DNA from: Dermatemys mawii
Lineage: Eukaryota > Chordata > Testudines > Dermatemydidae
Assembly: GCA_007922305.1 (NCBI GenBank)
Contig: ML677335.1
Coordinates: 42,098,949-42,162,948, forward strand
Direction: 5' to 3'
Length of the DNA stretch: 64,000 nucleotides
Shown: one piece after another, positions 23,105 to 34,319 of the stretch
How positions within the stretch are numbered: the first letter of the stretch is position 1
How the letters are laid out: each line of letters starts with the position of its first letter
The notes under the pieces: model-generated
The model's database searches: none
What the model was told of the DNA's origin: nothing
Seen by the model: the letters and a program-made list of their open reading frames with translations, nothing else
Position numbers and translations under genes: made by a program

Positions 23105-23855
23105 AATTCTGCATCTTAGCAGGGGGGTAGACATTGGTTATCAAACTTACTTGATCACGCTCCCTTCTTTATGCCTGTAGTAGTTTACGTCTCCACCCCG
23201 CAAGTACATATACTGATAAAAAAACAACATGCAACTCTCACTAAATATTAAGAACAGTAAGTCATTGAGTCAAACAGCTATTTAAGTACATCATAATGTA
23301 AATTTTAAGTGAGAGACGTATTGTAGGGGAGTCGTGGTATTGCTACCCTTACTTCTGCGCTGCTTCAGAGCTGGGAAGCTGGAGAGCAGTGGGTAGCCAG
23401 CCGCCCAGCTCTGAACACAGCACCACCACCCAAGAAGTAAGAGTGGCAATACCATACCATGCTACCTTCTTTGCTGCTGCTGGCCTTGGCACTGCTTTCA
23501 GAGCTGGGTGATAGGAGAGCAGCAGCTAGTGGCCGGGCACCCCACTTTGAAGGCAGCACTGCCACCAGCAGCAGTCCAGAAGCAAGGGTGGGACAGAATA
23601 TACAATTGTATGAACACATTTGTGAAATTTGCTCTTTATGCCCTCACCATGAAAAATATGTGATTTCTCTGCTATTTAAGTAAACCCCTATTCATTACTG
23701 TGGGTAAAATGTGCACAGTACGTTTTTTTCCTTCCTAAAGCTTCTCATGTCCCCCCAGAATGCATTTCATGTCCAACTCAGAAGGCATCCCCCAATTTGA
23801 GAACCTCTAGACTAGATGACCTTTGTGGTCCCTTCTAATCCTATGATTCTGTTAT
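23105..23855 (+). mobile_element. CR1 LINE 3' end, split by a hAT insertion
   Basis: The left part at about 23110-23131 (CTTAGCAGGGGGG) and the right part at about 23807-23853 (ACTAGATGACC, then CCTATGATTCTG) together read as the conserved CR1 3' tail. Only the tail is recognisable; no reverse transcriptase is present. Confidence 0.65.
23132..23806. mobile_element. hAT-like element inside the CR1 tail
   Basis: TTGGTTATCAAACTT at the left and AATTTGAGAACC at the right are decayed inverted ends of the GGTTCTCAAA type. The flanking 8-mers GTAGACAT and CTAGACTA are imperfect duplications. The interior has no coding capacity. Confidence 0.6.
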
Positions 23856-24079
23856 TCACTTTCTACAGTGTGGTGTTGTGAAATCCAATCCATTGATATT
23901 TGTAAAGTGCTTTATAAACATAGCCATGAAAGAAGGCATTCCTGCCCAGATTCTATTTTCCCACTGACCCTGCTCTCATATTCTTAATCTATTAACTCTT
24001 TATTGTTCTTCCCTGTGTTCCTGCAAAACATTCCCATAACCAGCAGAGACCTCTGGAATTATGGAAAGTTGCAGAGCCT

Positions 24080-24300
24080 AATGGTCTGAGCACAGTACTG
24101 GGCAGCAGGAACTCCTGAGTTCTCTAAACATAGCTCTGACACAAAGGCCCCTCACTAGTCTTGCCTTAACCCCTTTGCCTCAGTTTCCCCATTTGTTAAA
24201 TAGGGACAGTATTAATCTACCTCACAATGAAACACTTTGAAACTGAAAAGTGCTACTCTCTATGTAAGTGCTGAGTATTACTATACAGAACATGATCAGC
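24080..24300 (+). repeat. MIR-type SINE
   Basis: Shows in order CAGGAACTCCTGAGTTCT, AGCTCTGACAC, GCCTCAGTTTCCCCATTTGT, AAATAGGGACAGTATTAAT and CCTCACAA, the MIR/CORE-SINE pattern. Confidence 0.75.
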
Positions 24301-24745
24301 AAAGGACAGGGTTTCCTGAGCATAGAGAACACCCCACTCTATTTCAATTGCTGCATACATTTTCTATTATAACAATTAACCTCTTATAAAAGAATCAGCA
24401 GTTAGTTTACATGTTGAATTTATATACAATGGATAATTGCTTTAAAAACGTCTACAGTCAAAAAAATTGCATTTCTCCTTTTGCTTCTAAAATTACAATC
24501 TTCTGACTTCCCAGCTGGTAGATAACAGAAGCAATCAGAGTAGGGTCCCTTGAGCACAGCTATATGACACACGTGAAAACCAATCTCATTTTATAAAGAA
24601 TTAACCCACAGCCAGCCATGTTTAATAGCACTAATTTGTGACTCAAGCCCACTCATTCAAGAAGATGCACACCATATTGTGCTTAGTTTGCAACAAATTT
24701 GTCAGTTAATTTTGCAGCCACTCAGAGGCCTATAAGAGTAAGAGT

Positions 24746-24945
24746 AAGAAAGGAAGGATGATTTTGGTGTTAAGGCACCACACTGGAACTCAGGAAATCT
24801 GGGTTCACCTCCTGGCTCTGCCACAGACTCCCTGCATGATCTGGGGTCTGTCACCTGATCTCTTTGGGCCTCTGTTTCCCACCTGTAACATGCGGACATT
24901 AATACTCCCTTCATCTAGTTTGTCTGTTTAGATTGAAAAACAAGG
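24746..24945 (+). repeat. MIR-type SINE
   Basis: Shows CACTGGAACTCAGGAAATCTGG, TCCTGGCTCTGCCACAGACT, CTGTTTCCCACCTGTAACAT and CGGACATTAATACTCC, the MIR pattern in plus orientation. Confidence 0.8.
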
Positions 24946-24949
24946 GAGC

Positions 24950-26660
24950 CCCAATCTCAGCTGAGGCTTCTAGGTAACAAATAAATAACAAATACATAAC
25001 GTTAAAGGTGGTGGGCCTGCTTCTATTTTGAATATCTTTGGGTTTTTCAGTTTAAAAATCTTTTTTTTCTTTCTTTCCCCTGCCTCTCCTCACCCCTTTT
25101 AAGCTGTTCTTAAAAATTAAAAACCATCCCCAGTATTAATCATAGAAATAAACAATGGAAAATGGATTGTCATGTCCATTGTCCCGAGGCCAAGGGGCGG
25201 GGGAGGCAAAGCATTTCACTAATTTACTCCTGATAGCTCTCTGTAGTATATTTGTGCTTTGTTCAGCCTAGCTTTAAAGGTGACCTGCAAATGAAAATTC
25301 AGAATTAAGTAATGAACGCTTAACTCAATTTTAAGCTTTTCTCTGCAAATCACCTTAATTTGACCCAAGCTGTGGAGCTCTTACCACTCCCCTGAGAGAT
25401 CATTCCACAGTCTGTAGAACACACCATCCGGACTTTTTCCCTGATATTCAACTTACATGTTTAGTTTTCTTTTCACCTTATTATGCTCCCAATTATAGCC
25501 CCTAAGCAATTCCTCTCCTTTCCTGATATTTATCTGTAGACAGTTATTCTATGCAAGCAGTTGCCACAACCTTCCCAAGACATCATTTAACCAAGCGATA
25601 ACCGCTTGTTTCTGTTCCTCAGAAACAGCTCATGTCAGCGCCATTTTAAACTCTTTTTTTATAGTGGAAGATTCTAAGGTCCAGCACATTCAGTTATTCC
25701 AGAATCTACAGTTCAATGGATGTTGTGCTTAGTATAAAACATATTGCACAAACAGGTTACGTCCTATTAGCATAGTCAGAAGACTGACTCCTCTGTGTGC
25801 ATGCACATGCACATTTGAAGGTGTTAGCTTGAGAATCGTGGCAATTGAGCTGCTGGGACTTGGAACATGGTACTTTGATTTCCCCTGATTTGAAAGCTAG
25901 CAAAATATAGAACTACAGAATTATAGTGGTGTAACTCAACTCCTTAACCTCATCATGCTGCCACCGGGCACATACTGTATTTGTCAGATTAGATATATTT
26001 TTTTAAACATGTTTTTACTGAAATGAGTACAAGAGTGTCATAGCAATGGCTGCCACATGGTCTTTGATGTGACAGTGTGGCCCTCATCTTGCAAACACAC
26101 ATAAGTATGAATAAGGCCCTATATACACAGAGGTGGGGGTTTTTTGCACTGATGATGCTATGTCAACATGGTTTCAAATCAGCATATGCCATACCCTGAT
26201 TTACATTCATGCAGCACATCTGCATATTTTGCACTGGTGTAATGCAAAAAAAAATAAAATAAAAGAAATCTGCATGGCCACGGCCTAACTTTACATACGT
26301 TAGAAATCCTGTTGAACTCAAAATTACATTACTAATGCTCCAATCCTGAGTATGCATATATGCCCATATGTAGTATTATTGAAGTCACTACTTACAAGTG
26401 AAAATGCTGGATTGGTGCTAAAAGGAGCACAATGAAAGGTCTCAATTATTTCTCAGTCTATAAATCCAGTTGTTCATCGGGAGCTCCCCATGAAATCCTG
26501 TCATGTACCATCCAGACCTTTTTCAACACTCATTGCTGTTTGATACGAAAAATGGTTGCGAGACGTAGAATCAGCTTCAAAAGACTCCGTGAGCGAACCA
26601 ACCTTGGCTTCAGTAGAACGTTTTAATTGTCTTCAGTTGCATTCACTATTTATCCTTGCC
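24950..26660. other. Intergenic stretch, nothing recognised
   Basis: No gene, transposon end or RNA gene recognised. Open frames are short and without similarity. Confidence 0.55.
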
Positions 26661-26666
26661 CATCTT

Positions 26667-26835
26667 ACATAAGAACATAAGAATGGCCGTACTGGGTCAA
26701 ACCAATGGTCCATCCAGCCCAGTATCCTGTCTACTGACAGTGGCCAATGCCAGGTGCCCCAGAGTGAGCGAATCTAACAGGCAATAATCAACTGATCTCA
26801 CTCCTGTCATCCGTCACCACCTTCTGACAAACAGA
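26667..26835 (+). repeat. Abundant sauropsid interspersed repeat (CR1-related)
   Basis: Carries AAGAACATAAGAATGGCC, TACTGGGTCAAACCAATGG, CCAGCCCAGTATCCTGTCT and GTGGCCAATGCCAGGTGCC, a signature present thousands of times in turtle and crocodilian genomes. I take it as CR1-derived; the class is not proved here. A short related piece is at about 38127-38145. Confidence 0.65.
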
Positions 26836-26999
26836 CAATCTTTTTAGATTTTTACACATTGCCCCATTATATATATATTTAGTTATCCTTGTCTGTGTGG
26901 TAGCTCTAACTTGTGTTGATCTCAGATATACACGTGTTTCAGAGTTTTTTTTTAAAGGTCAATAAAGATCATGAATCATGAAATCCTACTGTGTCTTAC

Positions 27000-28330
27000 G
27001 TAACCCCGCAGGAGCTCACCTAGGTCCCTGGGACTCTATGTGCCATAGCTCAGGGAGAGGCCTAGTAGGCAGGGGGAGCCAAGGGCAGATGACAGTCTGC
27101 TAGGCAACAGAGGAGCAGAAAGCAGAGCCACTCTTTAGAGCATTCCCTAAACTTTTTACCTTCCCCTCTCTCCCCTCCCCCACCGAGCTGGAGTCAGGAG
27201 TGAGGCCGTGGCTTCAGGAGGGGAGGATGGGGTACGGGGGCCGGGGCTGGGGGAGAAGCCAGCAGCCAGGGCCCTGGGCACGGAGCCTCAGGCATGGGAC
27301 CAGCATCCGGTGCCAGGAACAGAGCTGGGAAGCACGCTCTCCACGCCCCCCCAAATGTTCCTCAGCGTCCCCTTAAGGGGGCATACCCTACGGTTTGGGG
27401 ACCTCTGATTTGGAACAAACAGGGACCCTGTTGGCTAGGGGAAGGACAGCAGATGTGCCTGCAGGGAAGAGGGGACAGAATCAAATGATTGACAAGGGAA
27501 AGCCCAGGAAGAAGAGCTAGCCTGACCAATAGGAAGTAAAATGCCCTCCCCTGGGAGCACTGCAGAAGGAAAGGAGAGAAGCCATTTTGGAGCAGTCTGG
27601 AGTCTGCACCAGAAAGGGCAGGGGTGTCTGTGTGGAGAGATGGGGATTCCCAGGTCCACATACAGGGTTTTTCCTGAGAACTGGGCTCTAGGGACCTAGA
27701 AGCAAGAGCCCTCAGTTTGGCCCTGTCCCTCTCCAAGGTGACTCCCAGTCTGTGGAGTTTTGTTAGGAAAACTCCCACCTCGCCAGGCTGAGTTAGCCCT
27801 CCAGCGCTCTAAGAAAAATCAGTCACCACATGACCAACTCTGCTCCGGCTTCTAGTCCAAGGCTACTGCCTGCTGGCAGTGTCCAAGCCTGAGGTTAGGA
27901 GACTACAGTTTGGATTTTCAGAATAGTTTTGTAATTGGCACGTTGGGGCCTGCACCCCTTTGTGGTGAGAGGAACTCCTGGAACCAGAAACAGTCTGACT
28001 CCTGCACGAAGACTGAAGAGGGCACATGCCAGCAACGGTCATCAGCCCCTCTGCAGTGACTGAGGAGTCCAGACCACTCTCTGGACCTGAGGAGCCAAGG
28101 TGAAGTTGTGAGTGTGCCATCCTTTAAGTCAGCTAGTCAGGGAGATTGTTTGGGAGACCTCTTACTGCCTGCATGGGGTTTTCAAGCCAGGGGCTTAAGT
28201 GTTTGGGGGTTTTATTACCTGCTGCCTATTAAACCTGTGGAGGATAAATTAACATCTTATCCCACTTGAGAGTCTTCTGAGCTGTACTGAACCCAGTCAG
28301 CCAAGTTGCTAACTGCTGCATGGAAGATGT
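27000..28330. repeat. Repeat-like composite region, class uncertain
   Basis: Moderately G+C-rich, unlike its flanks. Between about 27143 and 27406 it holds a decayed hAT-like element (CCCTAAACTTTTTACC on the left, GGTTTGGGGACC on the right). The remainder looks like an LTR-type sequence but no clean ends or duplication were found. Frames inside it are not convincing genes. Confidence 0.35.
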
Positions 28331-28537
28331 CATGGTCTCAGGTTATCAAAGGCCCCTACAAAGCATGCATACCAGTGGGACACCAGTTTTAAGCTTGCTA
28401 TATCAGCTCATGTGACTGGGGAAATTTACAGGTATTAGTGTGGGAACCGATGACCCTGAGAATAGTGTTTTACAAGTTATGTGATATTTATCTCCTGTTC
28501 AATATATTTAACACAGTAATTATACTGATGTGTTTGC

Positions 28538-28660
28538 AGTGGTGCTAGAACTGGGGGTGCTGCCATACCCCCTGGCTTGAAGTAGTAATAACAAACACAA
28601 AATACGTGGTTTCCATTCAGCAGCATCCTCACTATAAAAATTGTTCCAGCACCCCTTGGT
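28538..28660. repeat. Short interspersed repeat of the GTGCTAGAACTGGGGGTGCTG family
   Basis: Left end GTGGTGCTAGAACTGGGG and right end AAAATTGTTCCAGCACCCC are inverted relatives (GTGCTAGAAC / GTTCCAGCAC). A longer relative with GC-rich filling is at 58170-58640. Confidence 0.6.
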
Positions 28661-28842
28661 GCTTGCTTTATTTACTGGAAGTGTTCAACTATCTGACAAG
28701 TGTGTGTGTGGGAGGTTATTCAGTGGTTAGAATTTTCTTACCAAACTGCTCTGGTGATGCTGCCAGGATGGAGCAGGGGGGCTGGAGGCACTGCCAAATA
28801 AATATATATGGGAAGAAAAAGAGGCTACACCCTAATGAATGG

Positions 28843-29101
28843 TAGGGATGTAAAAGGTATTAAACCGGTAACCATTAAGCTTACCGTTAACTGACCTTAA
28901 CCATTAACCCCGGCGGCCCCACACCAGCTGGAGGGACCCCAGCTGCACTGGAGTGACCCTGGCCACCCCACTCCATCTGGAAGGACCCTGGCCCGGCCTG
29001 ACCCGCTGGCTGGAGTGACCTTGGCTAACAGTTAACTGGTTAAATGATATAATTTTAATAATTTAACTGGTTAACTTTTTAAACTGATATTTACATCCCT
29101 A
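28843..29101. mobile_element. 259-bp hAT-like element
   Basis: Ends TAGGGATGTAAAAGG and TTTACATCCCTA are inverted. Inner arms TTAAACCGGTAACC and TAACTGGTTAACTTTTTAAAC also pair. Flanking 8-mers ATGAATGG and CTGAGTGG match at six of eight positions. Confidence 0.75.
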
Positions 29102-29918
29102 CTGAGTGGGTGGCAGGATACAGAAGAACTCAGGCCTGTCCATCAAAACTCTTAAGGAGATTGCCGCTAAAGGAGCTAACCGAGTGGATAGGGGGTGCTA
29201 CATGTATGTTTCACATTGCTTGCTATATTTTGTGTTAATGGGCAAGAATTTTCTCATACCTCCAGTTCAATATTTTCCTCCATTAACGAAACTAGTTAAG
29301 TAATTTTTAAGAGCTAAGAAGGCAATATATATTTAATTATTCAAGGTGGTTTTGAATTTTCTTCCATCCTATAAGTACAGGTTAAATTATACAGACCCTA
29401 AGGCCTGAATCAGCAAAGCACTTTAGCCAGCATTATCCAAGGTGCTTGGCACCCAACTTTGATTGACGTTCAGTTGTGACTGGGTTCAGAACTGTCTTAT
29501 GCCTTCAAAAATCCCAGCACATGCTTAAGGTTAGATGCTTTGCTGAACTAGATCTTAAAGGCCAAATTCTGTCTTCAGTTCCACACTTATGCAGCCTCAC
29601 TGGTATCAAAACCATTGTTTAAGTGAGTAAGGCAAGAGGACTGAGTGGCCTTACATTATGGCACACAGAAGCACTTCAAAAAAAAACCACACACACAGAA
29701 GGGATTCAGGCTCTTATTTAGGAAATCACTTAAGAATGTGGTTCCTAAATTGCAGCCCCAGATAGTGGTCTCCCAAATAGGGAGGTAAAGGAATTAAATA
29801 CTTTACCTTTTTTATCCCTCTTTCAAAGAGAGAACATTCTTTCATTCAGCTGATTTTTTTAACATGCAACCAAGTTAGATAATATACAAAAACTGCAGCT
29901 AAGGCTAAGGACTAGATT

Positions 29919-30222
29919 GGGGTAGCCAAACTGTGTCTTTTAAGCCACATGCGGCTCTTTTACCATTAAAGTGCAAGCCCCCTCTATCCCTGCATCTCCA
30001 CCTACCAGACAGGGATGACCAAGCTTGGGACTTCTGTCTTGCAATGGGGTGGTGGGGTAGGAGCTTCTGTCCAGCAGAGAAGAGGGTGTTGGGGTTTCAG
30101 CCCTATGGGGCGCACCTGCCAGTGCTCAGGGATTCAGCAGGAGTAGATCCTGGCACGTGTGTTTCAGCTTCTGAAGATTGTTTTATGTGGCTCGGAGGGC
30201 CAGTAAGTTTAGCCATCCCTGG
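29919..30222. mobile_element. About 300-bp hAT-like element
   Basis: GGGGTAGCCAAACTG at the left and AGTTTAGCCATCCCTGG at the right are inverted ends related to those of the element at 16276-16715. Flanking ACTAGATT and TCTAGATT (29911-29918, 30223-30230) match at seven of eight positions. Confidence 0.72.
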
Positions 30223-30322
30223 TCTAGATTAAAATCAGAGCCCCAAGAAAGTATTGTTAAGACTATATTCTCAAAACTCTCCATATTAAATAGACATTTC
30301 AATAGCATCTCATTACAGGCGA

Positions 30323-30648
30323 GAAAGTTACTCACCTTACAGTAATGAGGTACTTCAAGATGTGTTCCCCTGTGGGTGCTCCACTCCAGGTGATGTTGCA
30401 TCCCGGCACCATTGATTGGAGATCTTCAGTAGCGGTGCCTGGTTGGGAGGCACGCACTCAGCTGCTGTCTTGTGGCATCGTTAGGGTCTGCTTGAGCATG
30501 CGCGTCCAACACCCCCCTCAGTTCCTTCTCTACTGTAGAGTTGTCTGATGAGTACTCCAAAGTAGAGAGGAGGAAGGTGGGTAGTGGAGCACCCACAGGG
30601 ACACACATCTTGAAGAACCTCAGTTACTGCAAGGTGAGTAACTTTCTC
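30323..30648. repeat. Inverted terminal block of the DIRS element
   Basis: GAAAGTTACTCACCTTACAG at 30323 is answered by GCAAGGTGAGTAACTTTC ending at 30648. Inside them GGGTGCTCCACTCC pairs with GTAGTGGAGCACCC. A third, direct copy of the inner motif follows at about 30652-30683. Confidence 0.85.
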
Positions 30649-30789
30649 TTCAAGTGCTGTCCCTGTGGGTGCTCCACTCCAGGTAAATGTAAAGAAATAC
30701 CCACTATGGTTGGTGGGATTTTGGAGTTGCGTGAAGGATAACAGTAGACCATACCGTATGCCTGACTATGGTGTCTGTCATGGTATCCT

Positions 30790-31684
30790 GTGTGATAACA
30801 TAATGTTTGGCAAACGTGTGGTCAGATGTTCACGTGGCCTCCTTACGTATATCTGTAATAGATGTGTTGTGGAGGAAGGCGATGGATGTTGATATTGCTC
30901 TAATAGAATGAGTTCTAACACCCCGGTGGTTGAAGATTCTGGGTCTGATAGCAGGATCTGATGCAGTTCGAGATCCATTTGGACAGTCTTTGCTGAGAGA
31001 TAACATCCCCCTTTGATCTCTCAGTAGTAAAAAGAAAGAGCCTAGCAGATTTATGAAATAGTTTAGTTCTATCAAGATAGAATGCAAGAGCCCATTCGAC
31101 GTTGAGGGTATGTAACACCACTTCCTGTGGCATTGTATGAGGTTTGGGATGGAATACAGGTAAATATTGGCTGGTTAAGGGGAAGGTAGATACCACCTGG
31201 GGGAGGAATTTGGGGTGGGGTCACATGGTAACCTTGTCTATAGAGAAAATGGTGTAGGGTGGGTAGGCCATCAGGGCGCTTATTTCACCAACCCTTCTCG
31301 GTGACGTTCTGGCAACCAGGAAAGCCACTTTTATGGATATGTGGAGCAAGGATGAGGTAGCCAGGGGCTTGAAAGGAGGTTTCATAAGAGCATGGAGAAC
31401 TAGATTGAGACTCCAGGAGGCTGCTAGTGAATGCATCTTGGGTAGAGGTCTTGCAGGCCCCTGAGGAAGCATATCATGGGGTGGGTGAAAAGTGAATAGC
31501 TGTCCAGAGTGTCATGGAAGGTGGTAAGGACCGCGAGGTGTAGTTTGACAGAGCTGAGCGAAAGTTCATACTGTTTTAGTTTGAAAAGATAGTCTAGGAT
31601 GTCAGGAAGGGTTGCAGTCTGTGGTGTCAGGCATCTGTGGATGGACCAGATAGAAAAGCGTTTCCACTTTTGAAGAGACTCCAC
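30790..31684 (-). pseudogene. DIRS tyrosine recombinase remnant
   Basis: The protein is spread over several frames. LSLSSVKLHLAVLTTFH is the N-terminal core-binding part. KVAFLVARTSPRRVGEISAL contains the first catalytic Arg. RTHSIRAISTSIAF carries the His-x-x-Arg motif. HTFAKHYVIT carries the nucleophilic Tyr (codon at 30802-30800). All key residues of the family can still be seen, but frameshifts between blocks prevent a functional product. Confidence 0.75.
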
Positions 31685-32108
31685 TTGTAAGACTTACCTG
31701 CCACTGTGCAGGAGGATGTATTAGACATGTTCTGAGCAGTTTAGGCAACCCTGAAGGCATCTCGTGCAGCTTGGTGTATTTGACCACGAAGGTGGTGGCT
31801 GCCATGTGACAAAGAAGCTGCAGGCAGGCCTGTGCCTGTATTCTGAGGTGAACAGAGATTGTACGTATGAAATGCATAATAGTGAGGAATCTGTTGCATG
31901 GAAGCAAAGTCCTGGTTTGATTTGAGTCCAGGTGAGCTCCAATGTGGTTCTTGTTACGGGGTCCCTGAAGAGGGGTGGGGAAAGGGCGGGCTGGAAAGAT
32001 AAGAAAGAGATGGAGTAACCTGACTGAACTATTTCCAGGACCCAGCGGTCTTGTGTGATCTGTTGCTAGACATGATGGAAAGCCTTGAGGTGGTAGCCAA
32101 ATGGGCAA
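31602..32108 (-). pseudogene. DIRS RT/RNase H C-terminal remnant
   Basis: The frame contains GAHLDSNQTRTLLPCNRF followed by CLQLLCHMAATTFVVKYTKL, matching the region between the RT palm and RNase H of DIRS polyproteins. The catalytic RT core that should precede it (some 200 residues or more) is absent: only about 50 bp separate this frame from the end of the gag remnant. This points to an internal deletion rather than gradual decay. Confidence 0.65.
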
Positions 32109-32161
32109 ATAAGCATCAGAGTCAAGGGGTGGTCCGCAGATCCCCGACCAGCACTTCAGAA

Positions 32162-33270
32162 TTATTGTTTGTTACCCGATGGGTGGGAAATAGTTGGTTG
32201 CACCTGGTTTTGCCTGCGCCTAGGAGGTCTGTTGCAGTTTCTCCCAGTGTCATATGGTCTCAACTGGGGTAGGTGATATTGTTGCGCACGGGGCCTCTGA
32301 TAAGGTTGATACTGTTGTCTCCTAGAGATGGATGGATATATGCCCAATGTGCGCGAAGAGGCTCTAGAGTCTTTCATAGTGTGAAGGACTTCATAGTGTT
32401 TTTTTGTAAAAAAATGAGTTTCTCTTTGTCAAAGGGAAGATCCTCACTTTGGTCTGAAAATCTTTGGGGATACTGGATGCAGACAGTCAGGAAGACCAGC
32501 GCATTACCACTGCAGTGGCAGTGGTGCAGGCTGCTGTATCTGACATGTCCATGGATGCTTGAAGTGCTGTCCTAGACATTAATTGACCTTCGATGAGGAC
32601 TGACTTGAAGTCTGCTCTCCTGTCCTCTGGTATATGGGAGGCCAAATCAAAGAGTTTGTTGTAGTTGTTATAGCTTGTGAGGAGGGTGGAATAATTTGCA
32701 ATTCTAAATTGTAGAGTGGAAGAAGTATAAACCTTCTGGCCCAGGAAGTCAAAGTGTTTGAGGTCCTTGTCCTACGGAGTGGGCTGGTAGTTGGATGTTT
32801 TGTTCTCTGCATCGTTGTATCCGCAACAAGAAAATTGGGTTGTGGGTGGGAAAATAAGAAATGGACGTCCTTCGCGAGCACGTAGTCTTTACGTTCAGTT
32901 TTCTTGCATGTGGGTGGGATGGAGGCAGGGGTCTGCCAGAGGGTATCAGCTGGTTCTAGGAGGACTTCGTTTATGGGTAGTGCGATCTTTGAGGGTGTAT
33001 AGGATTGGAGTATTTAGAGGAGGCTATATTGTGTCTCTTAGACTTCCTCCAAAGGGATGTCCTGGCTGAGTGCCACTCTCTTAAAAAGTTCCTGAAATTG
33101 GTTAAAATCATCCACGTTTTATGAAGGTGGAGGCATGAGGGCGTCCTCGGCAGCTGATGGCGAGGCAGAAGCCAGTAAATCCGGGAAGGCTTTATAGCCC
33201 ATCTCTTCAAGTTTTCACGTTGCAGTCCCGTGCTCAGAGGTGATAATATGCTTTCAGGGTTTTTATCCAA
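32162..33270 (-). pseudogene. DIRS gag-like remnants
   Basis: Three separated frames (33270-32971, 32881-32579, 32377-32162) read in the order of a DIRS gag-like protein. Visible pieces are EWHSARTSLWRKSKRHN, then VHFLFSHPQPNFLVADT and ARRFILLPLYNLELQI, then the proline- and arginine-rich YQRPRAQQYHLPQLRPYD near the end. Frame changes and stops separate them. Function is not expected. Identification is by pattern recognition of turtle DIRS proteins. Confidence 0.6.
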
Positions 33271-33605
33271 TTTACAATTTGAGAATAAGCAGAGTGGCTT
33301 TACGTTGGTTGGAAGACAGTTTGCTTTGGTCCCTCAAAATTAGGTTATTTAATTATTTTGTATGTGAAAGTAATTTTCTTAATTTTCTTAATTTCTTAAT
33401 TTTCTTAACACATTAATGACCATGAATAATTTCTAATCAAATCAAATGCATGTTGGATTTAGTTGGCTGGGGGTAGGGGAGCAAATTTTGTACAAGTATC
33501 TTTTTTTTGTTACTTAATCTGCATGTGGGACAGGAAGGTAAAAACTACTGCGTTCAAATACGTGTTCTGCCAGTAACTCCCTCTGTGTCCCTCGGCAAGT
33601 CACTA

Positions 33606-33880
33606 TGGATATGTTGCACGTTGAGCTGGACGTGTGATACCCAGCTTGCGGGGAGATCCTTGCACTAGTTCTGATTGTGTCAACATGCTAAAGAGAACAC
33701 ATAGCTGCGGCAGCGTAAGCAGCAGGACCGGCTAGCCCCAAGTAGACGCTCATATAGCAAATACAAGCACCTACTACTGCCATGGCTTCATTCTATTTTT
33801 ATTGCACTAGATTAGAGCTAGTGCAGATATGTCTCTTTGAGCTGGGAATCACATGCTCCAGCTTGAAATGTAGACATGCC
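33606..33880. mobile_element. Harbinger-type MITE, decayed
   Basis: Starts near GGATATGTTGCACGTTGAGC and ends GAAATGTAGACATGCC, the ends of the ATGTCTACACT family. Duplications are not clean. Confidence 0.55.
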
Positions 33881-33883
33881 TTC

Positions 33884-34319
33884 AAGCAATATCTACACTG
33901 CACTGTTTACTGGGTGTGTGGCACTCAGGTCTAAGTACGTGGGTTAGTCTTTCCTGGATGTGAGCATTGCCACTGCAAATCCCTACCCACATTGCTGTGT
34001 CCTCAGTTGTTCTAGACTTTCCTCAGTCAGCTGTGTCAATTGCAGGAAAACGGGTTTGTCCTGTGGGGGAATTGTGGGAAGGTATTGAAAGACTATCAAT
34101 ACTTGAATGGTTTAGAATGCTTTCCCACTGAAAAGTTGGCACGTTCCAGTCCAAGTTCAAATGGAATCTGGTCTCAAATCCATACCTCTGCCCAGGTAAA
34201 CTAGTTTAGGCTTAAAGTATCTCCAAACCAGTGTCAAAGGTTTTTCTGTATGGACGGTAGTAGGGGTAAGGCTAAAATCTGGGTAAAGGCCCAGGTTAAC
34301 TGTGTAGATAGACATGCCC
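33884..34319. mobile_element. Harbinger-type MITE
   Basis: Starts near CAATATCTACACTGCACTG and ends GTGTAGATAGACATGCCC followed by TTA (34320-34322). The left flank reads TTC, a one-base change from TTA. Confidence 0.65.

Larger units (their letters stand above)
30323..33290 (-). mobile_element. Decayed DIRS-type (tyrosine recombinase) retrotransposon
   Basis: On the minus strand, gag-like remains (33270 down to 32162), an RT/RNase H tail (32108-31602) and a tyrosine recombinase (about 31684-30790) follow one another in DIRS order. They end in a terminal block with inverted and direct repeats (30323-30690), as expected for the split terminal repeats of DIRS elements. The reverse-transcriptase core is missing and all frames are broken. 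No integrase or LTR is present. Confidence 0.8.
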
